From a virus: a DNA stretch of 64,000 nt. The translations under genes and the position numbers were made by a program. Shown piece by piece: positions 25,297-32,894 of the stretch; the first letter of the stretch is position 1, and each line of letters starts with the position of its first letter. The DNA lies in the IMG/VR virus record IMGVR_UViG_3300009502_000026, positions 30,091 to 94,090 of that record; one strand, written 5' to 3'. The notes under the pieces are model-generated. The model worked only from the letters and a program-made list of their open reading frames with translations, was not told where the DNA came from and ran no database searches.

Positions 25297-25581
25297 TCAG
25301 TTTTGGGGGAGCTTCCCCTCAGTATGTCTCTTCAACAATACCAAGGGTTGAACTGCTTCAGCTAGTCTTTGTTGTAAGGCTACCAGAAAATTAGCACTTA
25401 CCCTTACCCTAGCTACCACTTCAGCCGATGAGTCTACAGGTGAGTACAATAGAAAGTCAAGAAGTGTTTCTTGATCACTCTCTGTGATGACCCTAATGGC
25501 ATTGGTATACACCCCTCTTGGATTGACTCCAACAGCAAGGGTAATCCTATCCGGGTCAAGTTCTACTTTGGTATCACCCAC
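25297..25581 (-). CDS. small unknown protein
   Basis: 94 aa, no cysteines, amphipathic. DRITLAVGVNPRGVYTNAIR suggests a beta start and FLVALQQRLAEAVQPLVLLK a C-terminal helix. It lies 8 bp downstream of the upstream end of 24155-25288's start region and 60 bp after 25642-27384, within the virion-protein cluster. No family recognised. Confidence 0.5.
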   Translation of the reverse strand: MGDTKVELDPDRITLAVGVNPRGVYTNAIRVITESDQETLLDFLLYSPVDSSAEVVARVRVSANFLVALQQRLAEAVQPLVLLKRHTEGKLPQN

Positions 25582-25641
25582 AAGGCTCTCCGGTAGCTTT
25601 ACTGTACCGAAGCAATCCTAGTGTTCTCGGCTGGAATGAAA

Positions 25642-27384
25642 CTAGACGTAGATACCAGTCAGATTCTCTGCCATGTTCTTACCCGAAAGGGTGATCTGGA
25701 GTCCTACCCCAGTCAGCTTGACCAGACCCTCACCTAGAAGCTTCACAATGATAGGGTTCTTGGGGTCATACTTCCCAAGCCCCTCACGTCCAAAAGCCTC
25801 TCCTCGGGAACCCGCCTTGTAGGACTTGATGATCTTCAGTGCCTTCTTCTCATCCTCCGAGAGCTCAACCTGTGTCTCAGACGGGAGAAGCTTCTGAAGG
25901 TTGTCAGGATTTACATAAACAGAGGCATAGGGTGTTCCCCCAATGAAACCCTTCACAACAGCACCATTCATCGGAATGGGGTAGTTCTTGTCATCCAAGT
26001 CTACCTGATTCTTGGGGTTGAACATGTTTGCCCCTCCCCAGGAACCCCATTCAAGCTTGTAGCGTCCCGTCCCTAGGTCAACTACAGCCGTGAAACCTCT
26101 ACGGCCCTCACCACCGGGATCTACTGGAGAGTAGGTATTTGAAGGGATCACTCTGATGTCCCTACGCCCGTAATCCACTTCTTTCAGAACATTCCTGATA
26201 CCTTGGGGCAAGTCCTTTGTCAACATGTACTGACCCGAAGCTTCCTTGATAAGAGGAAGAAGGTCCCCACGGAACTCAGGATGGGAGTGGGCGAGCTTGA
26301 TGATCTGGGACCGGAGGCTAGCTCTCTTCTGCCCCTGGAAAGGAACATCCATATCAGACATAGCAGCATTGTAAGCTCTCCATACCTGATACATCTTCCG
26401 CATGGGGAAACGGTACTGATCAGCTTCCTCATCGGTCTTGGCACTCATCTGCTTTTTGACAAGATCACTCTTAATATCATCAACAGCATGGAATTCCTTC
26501 TGAACCTTGTCCTTCTCCCCACTCTTCATCCTCTTCACAAGGTCTTTCTGAAGAGCTTTTACTGCCGGATGGCGATATGCCTTGTCCTTGTCCAAGTCTG
26601 CATCTGGCATCTTTTCCATAGCATCCTGAAGATGCTTGGGCATTGCCTTGACCTCTGGGGGAACCTTCAACCCAGGAGGGGCCTTTTGAGGATAGTAACC
26701 GTTCTTCCTCTCATTCTTGTAAGTATCAGACTTGTGGTGCTCATCGTGATTGAAAGCTACTGAATGATTTTCTGGCTTGGCCTTGGGATGAGCCTTGAGG
26801 TACTCATCCATAGCTTCCTGGGTCTTGAACTCCATAGCTGTCTTCAAGATAGGGAGAAGGTCTCCTCGGAACTCAGGGTGAGCATGGGCGAGCTTGATGA
26901 CCTTAGACCGGAGAGATTGTGTGTTCACGTCTGCATTCCTCTGCTTGAGAAGGTAGATGTTCGTCTCATGTGCATTGGCTAGTGCCATGATGAAGTCATC
27001 CAAACCGAGAGTCATCTCCCCAGAACCCTTGATGGCTTCATAGAGTTCCTTCAGAATCACCTGAAGTTTCTCTTCCAACATCAAGGCCCTGAAAGGGATG
27101 TCACCTGACTTCCCATAGTATTTCCTGAGTGCCCGCATTGTGAGGGCTTCAATCCCAAGGGGCTCCACGGCTCCTGGACCAAAGTATGAGACGATCTTCT
27201 CAGCTAGACCATCAACCTCATCTGACACACTCACATAGAGACGGTTGAAAAGATCATGGTCAGAGTAAGAGATAGCCCCATTGGTCTGCCAATGTGAGGT
27301 CCAGTGGGACCAATGCAAAGCCTTCAGAAAGGCTAGGGCCTGTACCAGGAGACTCTTGGTGCTGTCGGAGGAAGGGGTTCCCAT
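25642..27384 (-). CDS. polyprotein: Dps-like domain + two internal targeting modules + conserved C-terminal domain
   Basis: 580 aa. Residues ~10-150 are a Dps/ferritin-like four-helix domain: His31, His43, Asp58 and Glu62 have exactly the spacing of the Dps ferroxidase ligands (12, 15 and 4 residues apart, as in E. coli His51, His63, Asp78, Glu82), in HWTSHWQTNG, SDHDLF and SDEVDGLAEKI. Residues 158-183 (SLRSKVIKLAHAHPEF, then RGDLLPILKTA) and 357-382 (SLRSQIIKLAHSHPEF, then RGDLLPLIKEA) are copies of the targeting module, each starting a new segment. Residues ~390-580 hold a domain with DLGTGRYKLEWGSWGGANMF. The layout suggests three virion proteins made as one chain and cut at the modules. 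Confidence 0.8.
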   Translation of the reverse strand: MGTPSSDSTKSLLVQALAFLKALHWSHWTSHWQTNGAISYSDHDLFNRLYVSVSDEVDGLAEKIVSYFGPGAVEPLGIEALTMRALRKYYGKSGDIPFRALMLEEKLQVILKELYEAIKGSGEMTLGLDDFIMALANAHETNIYLLKQRNADVNTQSLRSKVIKLAHAHPEFRGDLLPILKTAMEFKTQEAMDEYLKAHPKAKPENHSVAFNHDEHHKSDTYKNERKNGYYPQKAPPGLKVPPEVKAMPKHLQDAMEKMPDADLDKDKAYRHPAVKALQKDLVKRMKSGEKDKVQKEFHAVDDIKSDLVKKQMSAKTDEEADQYRFPMRKMYQVWRAYNAAMSDMDVPFQGQKRASLRSQIIKLAHSHPEFRGDLLPLIKEASGQYMLTKDLPQGIRNVLKEVDYGRRDIRVIPSNTYSPVDPGGEGRRGFTAVVDLGTGRYKLEWGSWGGANMFNPKNQVDLDDKNYPIPMNGAVVKGFIGGTPYASVYVNPDNLQKLLPSETQVELSEDEKKALKIIKSYKAGSRGEAFGREGLGKYDPKNPIIVKLLGEGLVKLTGVGLQITLSGKNMAENLTGIYV

Positions 27385-27417
27385 ACTGCCACCTATTGAT
27401 AGAGGAATGAGTGAGGT

Positions 27418-29592
27418 CTAACTGTCAGCACTTATGCTTAGAGCCAACCTTCGGAGGAGAGAAGCTAGGATATGCTTCTCATTCAATCTGGCAAAGAGAC
27501 GGTCCATGATCGGCATGATTTTCTCTTCGAAGGTCTTCTCCTCAATGTACATATCATTATCGTAGGTCATCCAGTTCAACCATGGATTGCTGATCCCAGA
27601 CTTGCAGAGGCGATGGTAAACATACTGTTCACAGACCCGTGCCCATACCTCAACGGAAGAAAAGGCATAGCTCAACTTCCGACTATCCCCACCATTCATC
27701 TTGGTGTAGTACTTATCCGCTGCCTCCACTAGCACTGGAGAAAGTTCTGTCTTGTACTTTGCTTCTGTAACAGTTTTGTAGTAGTATGGATGATCTTTGG
27801 GAAGATCATACATGCTCTGTCCTGTAAGTTCCTTGATGGCACCTTCCAGAGAGAAATCGTAAACCCCTGGAACCCTATTCTTCCATCGGGTGTAGTCTGG
27901 GGTAACCAGAATAGTTTCTATCAGTTCAGGTATCTCAGGGAAATTGCCTGCTATACGGCCAAAATAGGCATTGGGGGTTTTGAACCATGTTGCAGCATAG
28001 TCCAGGGTCACTCCAGTCCTACCAAAGATATTCCCGTCTGGGGATCTCCTAGCTTCCTCGGGGTTATCCTGAAGGTTTATCCGGTAGGCTAGAAGCTCAT
28101 CCAAGTAGTGACTGAGTTCATGTGCCAGGACACCCTCATAGTCCTCCCCAAATGTCACCCTTGGTTGCCATACGTTTCGATCCTCCCAAGCAAAGTAGCT
28201 AGCCTTTGCCATGAAACCACTAGATCCCCCGAACCTGAAAGCTAGACCCTTCTTGTGCTTACCGCAGAAACCCTTCCCAAACACCCTCTCCAGGTCTGAG
28301 ATAGCTCTGGACACCCTGCCAAGGGTCTCTCTTTTCGATTCTTCAGTGTAGCTCCCCAGGAACTCCACATCACCTGTGTCATGTGTAGTCTGGAATTCCT
28401 CTACAGACATTGGCTTCCAAGTCAGAGGTTCCAAAGGGATACCATCTCTGATAGCCTTGTTCTTCCCCAACTCATCCATGGACTCCTTGATGTTGTCAAG
28501 GAAATACCCGTTAGGGAGAATCTTCCTGTCTACAGCTTCCTGGATGACCCTCTGGAACGAGGGGAGAGTTTTCACCTGATTGAGAACCGTGAGTACCTTC
28601 CGCTGCTCACGAGGGATGTTCTTCTTGCCCTCACTGACCATCTTGACATAGTACTTCCGTAGATTGCTGAGTACAAAGTCAGTGGGACCGTCAACTTCCA
28701 CCTTGGCTTCTCTCTTCAGGATATCCTCAATAGGTTCCTGTACCTGTCCACCCTTGATGATATTGACATGAACTCCAGCCCTACGTTGGGCCTTCAGGAG
28801 TATAGCTTGTGACTTCAGCCAGTAGTCACGCTTTTGCTCCAAAGGGATTGTATCATCGTTTGCAGCATCCTTCCAAGCCTTGTCACTACGGATAACCTCA
28901 CCACGAATCTCGGTTTTCTCCTCTTCGGGCATATCAAACCATGCCCCAGGATTCTCTTCCTCATGGGGGGTGAGTCCCAGACTCCTACCATCCCCTTTAC
29001 CGAGAAGGATTATCTTGCGGAGAAGTACCTTGACCCCCGTAGGGACTGCCTCCAGCCGAAGAACACTCTTGAAGAAACCAGGGTAGTCAATGTCATACTG
29101 AAGGCTTGGGTCACGCTCCTCATCATTGATGTCCATGCTGATTGCTTGTCGAACCACACGGAGCACCAATGGAGATACTTCTTGCCAATGCAATCCTCGG
29201 AGCCCCCGAAGGATCTTGGTTACATAGACAAGTGCCTGACGGTCCTGAGTAGGTAGGAGCTTGGCTACCCCACGTAGGGGAGTAGCAATGATCTTGACCC
29301 CTGGACCGTACTCCCCAGCTTCACATTCATCTGCGAACTGAAGGCAAGCTACAACGAATTCCTTGTGGAAGAATCTCCGAACGGAAAGAAACTTCCGAAC
29401 TTCACCCTCAGTGTAGAACGGGTTATTCAGGATGGCAGACTGAGCAATCTGGAGTGCAATACCTGCCGTGACTACTTCCAAGGCAGGAGTAGGCTGCTCT
29501 TTCTCAGTAGATGCAAGCACAGGTAGAAGATGCACCCGTAGAGATGGGGTTTGCTGGGCAAGATGGATGAGACTTGACCGGAGGTTCATCAT
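27418..29592 (-). CDS. targeting-module protein with C-terminal HExxH metallopeptidase-like (LPD1-type) domain
   Basis: 724 aa. The N-terminus has the module (NLRSSLIHLAQQTPSLRVHL, then LPVLAS). Residues ~30-440 are helical with no recognised fold. The C-terminal ~280 residues contain AHELSHYLDELLAY (His491, Glu492, His495) followed by YFAW/FGRTGVTLDYA-type segments and SSVEVWARVCEQYVYH. That combination is the pattern of the large polyvalent protein-associated zincin-like domain. Such domains occur in phage and conjugative-element proteins delivered with DNA. I infer an injected protease or zinc-binding structural domain. Confidence 0.78.
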   Translation of the reverse strand: MMNLRSSLIHLAQQTPSLRVHLLPVLASTEKEQPTPALEVVTAGIALQIAQSAILNNPFYTEGEVRKFLSVRRFFHKEFVVACLQFADECEAGEYGPGVKIIATPLRGVAKLLPTQDRQALVYVTKILRGLRGLHWQEVSPLVLRVVRQAISMDINDEERDPSLQYDIDYPGFFKSVLRLEAVPTGVKVLLRKIILLGKGDGRSLGLTPHEEENPGAWFDMPEEEKTEIRGEVIRSDKAWKDAANDDTIPLEQKRDYWLKSQAILLKAQRRAGVHVNIIKGGQVQEPIEDILKREAKVEVDGPTDFVLSNLRKYYVKMVSEGKKNIPREQRKVLTVLNQVKTLPSFQRVIQEAVDRKILPNGYFLDNIKESMDELGKNKAIRDGIPLEPLTWKPMSVEEFQTTHDTGDVEFLGSYTEESKRETLGRVSRAISDLERVFGKGFCGKHKKGLAFRFGGSSGFMAKASYFAWEDRNVWQPRVTFGEDYEGVLAHELSHYLDELLAYRINLQDNPEEARRSPDGNIFGRTGVTLDYAATWFKTPNAYFGRIAGNFPEIPELIETILVTPDYTRWKNRVPGVYDFSLEGAIKELTGQSMYDLPKDHPYYYKTVTEAKYKTELSPVLVEAADKYYTKMNGGDSRKLSYAFSSVEVWARVCEQYVYHRLCKSGISNPWLNWMTYDNDMYIEEKTFEEKIMPIMDRLFARLNEKHILASLLRRLALSISADS

Positions 29593-29613
29593 CCTCCGGT
29601 GAACATAGGAAAG

Positions 29614-30402
29614 CTACTCAGTGGTCAGAGAAAACCCCACAGGAATATCAGTGATATCAGTGATAGCCCCACCATGCCAAACAAAGTGGAAAGGTCCGGC
29701 TCCATAGGTATCTTCCCCAAGACACTTCTCGGTGATAGCCTTGGCATCACCCAAACCCATCCCAGAGACAGTTCGAACGAATTTGATGTAAGTGATCTTG
29801 TTGTGATGAACACTACCATCAAGGGTCTGTGCAGGATTCAAGTGACACAAGAGTCCAGTATCACCACGCTTCCTCTTGGGAAGCGGTGCTGAAATCACAA
29901 GATCAGGGGCTACAGGTGAGAATGACTGTGCTAGAACAGGGGTGCCCACATTAAGGGTACCCGGTACACCCTCTGGTCCCGTCATTCCTTGAGAACCCTT
30001 GGGCCCTGGAGGTCCCGCCACACCTTGAGGACCCTTGGGTCCAGGAGGTCCAGGGGGTCCCTTGAAGTTCTTGGTATTGATCAGGATAGCCAGATTGTCG
30101 AGCTTGGTTTCCAGTGCCCTCTGTTGGGTCTGGACAGCCTCCACCACCCCAACCATCCGGTCCACGGTACGAAGGATCAGCAAGGTCTCATCATGCCGAG
30201 AACTCAATGCCTCGGTAACCAAAGCCTCCAGAGTCTCCAACTGAGCCTGAAGAGTTACCCAGTGAGGGTCTTCCTTGAGTGTGACATTCGTTTCAGATGT
30301 TACACTAGGATTAGCAGCATTATCCTCAATATCCAGAAGTCTGAGAGCCACATCACCGGGTAGGTTAGAGTGTAGGATGGCAGGGATATCCTTTGGGTCC
30401 AC
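29614..30402 (-). CDS. coiled coil + collagen-like segment + L7/L12-like C-terminal domain
   Basis: 262 aa from a GTG start (30400-30402). Residues ~40-110 are heptad-like helices (LQAQLETLEALVTEALSS, LETKLDNLAILINTK). Residues ~115-148 are Gly-X-Y repeats (GPPGPPGPKGPQG). The C-terminal ~60 residues (NKITYIKFVRTVSGMGLGDA, then KAITEKCLG) resemble the ribosomal L7/L12 C-terminal fold, where I-x-x-I-K-x-V-R-x-x-x-G-L-G-L-x-E-A-K is conserved. A shaft ending in an L7/L12-like head is unusual. The conserved 40-bp element lies directly upstream. It is separated from the main fibre array by ~8 kb of internal-protein genes. Confidence 0.68.
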   Translation of the reverse strand: MDPKDIPAILHSNLPGDVALRLLDIEDNAANPSVTSETNVTLKEDPHWVTLQAQLETLEALVTEALSSRHDETLLILRTVDRMVGVVEAVQTQQRALETKLDNLAILINTKNFKGPPGPPGPKGPQGVAGPPGPKGSQGMTGPEGVPGTLNVGTPVLAQSFSPVAPDLVISAPLPKRKRGDTGLLCHLNPAQTLDGSVHHNKITYIKFVRTVSGMGLGDAKAITEKCLGEDTYGAGPFHFVWHGGAITDITDIPVGFSLTTE

Positions 30403-30406
30403 ACCT

Positions 30407-30446
30407 TACTTACGGCATGGACCTGGAATCTTAACCCAAAATCGTA
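30407..30446 (-). promoter_or_regulatory. conserved 40-bp upstream element (copy 2)
   Basis: Minus-strand TACGATTT, GTTAAG and GTAAGTA occur at the same offsets as in the ligA leader (286-325). The element ends 4 bases before the GTG start of 29614-30402. Two copies at identical spacing before two unrelated genes argue for a functional signal. Confidence 0.4.
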
Positions 30447-30464
30447 GGGACTACAGGTAGGTGT

Positions 30465-30647
30465 TTAGTCTACACTAGCATCCACCACGTCAATGCTCGG
30501 GAGCACATCCACCGGAACCGGGGGGGCATCCTGGGCATCCGTGGCATCCACCTGGGCATCCGTGGCATCCACGGTAGCATCGGTAGTGTCAGGAGTTTCG
30601 GAACAGCCGAGGGAGAGGACAACTAGGGTGAAGAGAAAGTACTTCAT
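30465..30647 (-). CDS. small Asp-rich lipoprotein
   Basis: 60 aa. MKYFLFTLVVLSLGC is a classic type II signal peptide: a short basic start, hydrophobic core and lipobox LSLGC, with Cys15 as the predicted lipid-anchored residue. The mature 45 residues are imperfect repeats of ATDAQVDATDAQ and acidic throughout. This suggests an outer- or inner-membrane lipoprotein in a Gram-negative host, perhaps for superinfection exclusion or a spanin-like role; neither is shown. TTGGGGC stands before the ATG. Confidence 0.7.
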   Translation of the reverse strand: MKYFLFTLVVLSLGCSETPDTTDATVDATDAQVDATDAQDAPPVPVDVLPSIDVVDASVD

Positions 30648-30760
30648 GCCCCAAGGTGTAGAACAGGCAGACTATTGGTGCAACCCGAATCTGAGAGGGA
30701 GATACCGATTTCTCAGTGACCGTACATAGGATGTCTACTTTTGAAGACTCCACCCCTTCA

Positions 30761-31405
30761 CTAATGTCCCTGACCCCAAGGGGTCACATATAGAGGTTTA
30801 CCATCCCACTTATGGACACTTACAACAGAATTGATCCTAGCACCCCCGGGTCCTGGGGCTTTTCGGATGACAGGTCCAACATACTTCCCCGGAACAGGCA
30901 TCACATGATCATCACTGACAGACTTTTGAGCAATCTCACGAAGTTCTACCATCTTTGGAGAGGGCAAACCTACAACCTCATAAGTATCAGTCTGTGTTTG
31001 ATCATAGCCCCAGGAACCAACCAGGATGTCCCCCACTTGAAGGCCATGCTGGAAGTTCTTTCTGGCATCTACCTGCTCTTGCTTGTAAGCTAGAGTCTTC
31101 TTTCGGTCATCAATCGTATCCTGGATGTACTTGTCTCTGGGTGTCTCACCCATGAAGCTGTTGTACCACAAAGGCTTCTGAGACTTACCCATGAAGGCAA
31201 CCGCACCGGGCTTACCCCTGGGAGTGATATAGGTATAGATTTCCAGATCCGTTCCCTGTGTATCCACAGAGACAGCATCCTTTGGGACATAGATACTATG
31301 GGGCACAGGCACCCTTCGCATAGCCTTCTTCAGGAGAGGAAGAATCCTGTGACGAAGCTCAGGCTTCTCATGGGCTAGCTTGACGAGTCGGGTACAGAGG
31401 GTCAT
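30761..31405 (-). CDS. targeting-module protein with conserved SWGYDQT domain
   Basis: 214 aa. Residues 1-28 are the module (TLCTRLVKLAHEKPELRHRI, then LPLLKKA). Residues ~115-214 contain LQVGDILVGSWGYDQTQTDT, then YEVVGL, VPGKYVGPVIRK and, at the end, WDGKPLYVTPWGQGH, a domain I recall as widespread in phage and plasmid proteins (a small barrel often reading YSWGYDQTN...Y), with unknown role. The module would direct it to the prohead. It is the third of a run of module proteins in this region. Confidence 0.72.
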   Translation of the reverse strand: MTLCTRLVKLAHEKPELRHRILPLLKKAMRRVPVPHSIYVPKDAVSVDTQGTDLEIYTYITPRGKPGAVAFMGKSQKPLWYNSFMGETPRDKYIQDTIDDRKKTLAYKQEQVDARKNFQHGLQVGDILVGSWGYDQTQTDTYEVVGLPSPKMVELREIAQKSVSDDHVMPVPGKYVGPVIRKAPGPGGARINSVVSVHKWDGKPLYVTPWGQGH

Positions 31406-31441
31406 TGGAATTCCTTCATGGAATATGAGGCTAGAGACTAT

Positions 31442-31903
31442 CTACCGTGAAAGGGTCTCAACCAGAGCAGTCCACAGTGGATACCTGTGTTTCACATCCC
31501 CATCAGTATGATAACTGGCAAAACTATCGGCAAAAGCTTCTTCCATGTTGTGTTGACCAAATGGAAGTGTGGATGTCTCCCAAGGATTGATACCCAACGC
31601 TTCGGCTGACTCTATCAGATTCGAAAGACCAGCCTCGGATTCTACATGGTGCCCAAACTCATGGGTGAGAACAAAATCCTGGACAACTGAGGGCAACTCC
31701 CAGAACTTTGGGTAAAGCTCGATTCCCTTAGATGTGTACCTAGCTTCGGGATGACTGCCAGCCCCAGGATGGTCAATCTTTGTAATCCTCACCCTTGAAT
31801 ACTTACGAAGGGCAGAATGACGGGTGAAATACTTCTTCAGCCATGTCTCAAGATTGACTTCACGAAGAGCCCACAGAAATCTGGTTGCTACTCTGGTGTG
31901 CAT
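31442..31903 (-). CDS. small HExxH metallopeptidase-like protein
   Basis: 153 aa. LTHEFGHHVESE (His81, Glu82, His85) is a zincin active site, and EEAFADSFASY ~40 residues later supplies a plausible third ligand (E..A.D), a layout seen in small gluzincin-like domains. The N-terminus MHTRVATRFLWAL lacks the LAH module but has the RVAT motif recurring at domain borders elsewhere. It abuts the module protein 31904-32284 by one base; the two may act as a pair. Substrate unknown. Confidence 0.75.
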   Translation of the reverse strand: MHTRVATRFLWALREVNLETWLKKYFTRHSALRKYSRVRITKIDHPGAGSHPEARYTSKGIELYPKFWELPSVVQDFVLTHEFGHHVESEAGLSNLIESAEALGINPWETSTLPFGQHNMEEAFADSFASYHTDGDVKHRYPLWTALVETLSR

Positions 31904-32284
31904 TTATCTTGCCCTTGTGTAAGAGCCTAACATGATCTTACTGACTTCTTTCAAGTCCAATCCAGGATTCAGACTTCCCAGCCGTACCCAGATTCTCCCA
32001 TAGGCACCCTGAAGCCATCTCTTGAGGTCTTCATCGGAAACACCTAACCGCTTTGCAGTAGCTCCCGCAGATACCGCTAGAATCTCGGCTCTCTCGGCTG
32101 CAATGGCTGTCTTGTCACCACCCTTTGCCCGTGCCATCTCATCAGCTTGACCAAACATCCTAATAACCATGGCATCCAGCTTCTCTACCAAAAGATTACC
32201 TGCCTCTTTCAACATAGGGAGTAGGTGGGGTCGGAGAGAAGGCTCATTGTGGGCAAGTCGAATAATCTTGGAACGGAGAGTCAT
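31904..32284 (-). CDS. small targeting-module protein
   Basis: 126 aa. MTLRSKIIRLAHNEPSLRPH followed by LLPMLKEAG is one of the best copies of the module and ends LKEA, matching a T4-like prohead cleavage rule. The remaining ~95 residues are helical (MVIRMFGQADEMARAKGG, WLQGAYGRIWVRLGSLNP), without a recognised fold. Directly upstream of the zincin gene with which it shares the stop/start region. Confidence 0.75.
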   Translation of the reverse strand: MTLRSKIIRLAHNEPSLRPHLLPMLKEAGNLLVEKLDAMVIRMFGQADEMARAKGGDKTAIAAERAEILAVSAGATAKRLGVSDEDLKRWLQGAYGRIWVRLGSLNPGLDLKEVSKIMLGSYTRAR

Positions 32285-32297
32285 AGAACCTCAACGA

Positions 32298-32327
32298 TTG
32301 ACAGAGATAGGGCAACTAGGGTAAGGT
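32298..32327 (+). promoter_or_regulatory. possible promoter for 32328-32888
   Basis: TTGACA (32298-32303) stands 24 bp before the first ATG, and GGGCAACT in its wake recalls the GGGCAACC of the 22833 promoter. TAAGG at 32322-32326 fits better as a ribosome site for ATG 32334 than as a -10 box, so the promoter call is weak. Confidence 0.3.
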
Positions 32328-32888
32328 ATGACTATGAGCATTCTACTCCTCCAGGCAAACCCTGACCACACTTCATCTTTCAGCTATGTGATGTGTGATT
32401 CCATCCACCTACAGGGAATGAATGCCAGAATCTCTGTAAGAGAAGATGACAGTATAGTAGTCTGTTGGAGGTCTGGCACTGAGAAGCTACATCTAGTCCT
32501 GAGAGGGGACAACAATGTAGAGTGCCTGTCTGACAAGAATGTGTCGGAGGTAACAGGTCCCATAGAAGTCCTGGGTGTCCTTACCAGGGTCACCATTGGG
32601 GGAACCTGCATCCTACTCCATGACCACATAGCCCGTAGGACTCACGGGATTCTCGTCTTCAAAGACCCTGATAACTTTGACTCCAAGGGTCTAGTCATCA
32701 GAGCTTTCAGAGATGCTTGCCAAGGGCCCTTCAAGTTCTATGAGAGTGCCCTGTCTCCCCCTCCATACAACAGGCAGGAACTCAATCGGGCTCTGGAGGC
32801 TTGGTTGACCAAGCCTTCCAACCTTGAGGACCAAGCTCCGAAGGTAGTCAGTACCCTGAAGAGTGCATGGGAGACAAGTAGGGCCTGA
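32328..32888 (+). CDS. plus-strand protein of unknown function
   Basis: 186 aa (ATG 32334 may be the true start, giving MSILLLQANP with TAAGG at proper distance). The N-terminal ~110 residues are beta-rich and read like two repeated barrel strands (ARISVREDDSIVVCWRSGTE, VTGPIEVLGVLTRVTIGGTC); the C-terminal part is helical (ELNRALEAWLTKPSN). No catalytic motif seen. It is a single-gene plus-strand island in a minus-strand block, as with 22885-23445, and it converges on the Dam-type methylase gene. Confidence 0.58.
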   Translation: MTMSILLLQANPDHTSSFSYVMCDSIHLQGMNARISVREDDSIVVCWRSGTEKLHLVLRGDNNVECLSDKNVSEVTGPIEVLGVLTRVTIGGTCILLHDHIARRTHGILVFKDPDNFDSKGLVIRAFRDACQGPFKFYESALSPPPYNRQELNRALEAWLTKPSNLEDQAPKVVSTLKSAWETSRA

Positions 32889-32894
32889 TGGAGA

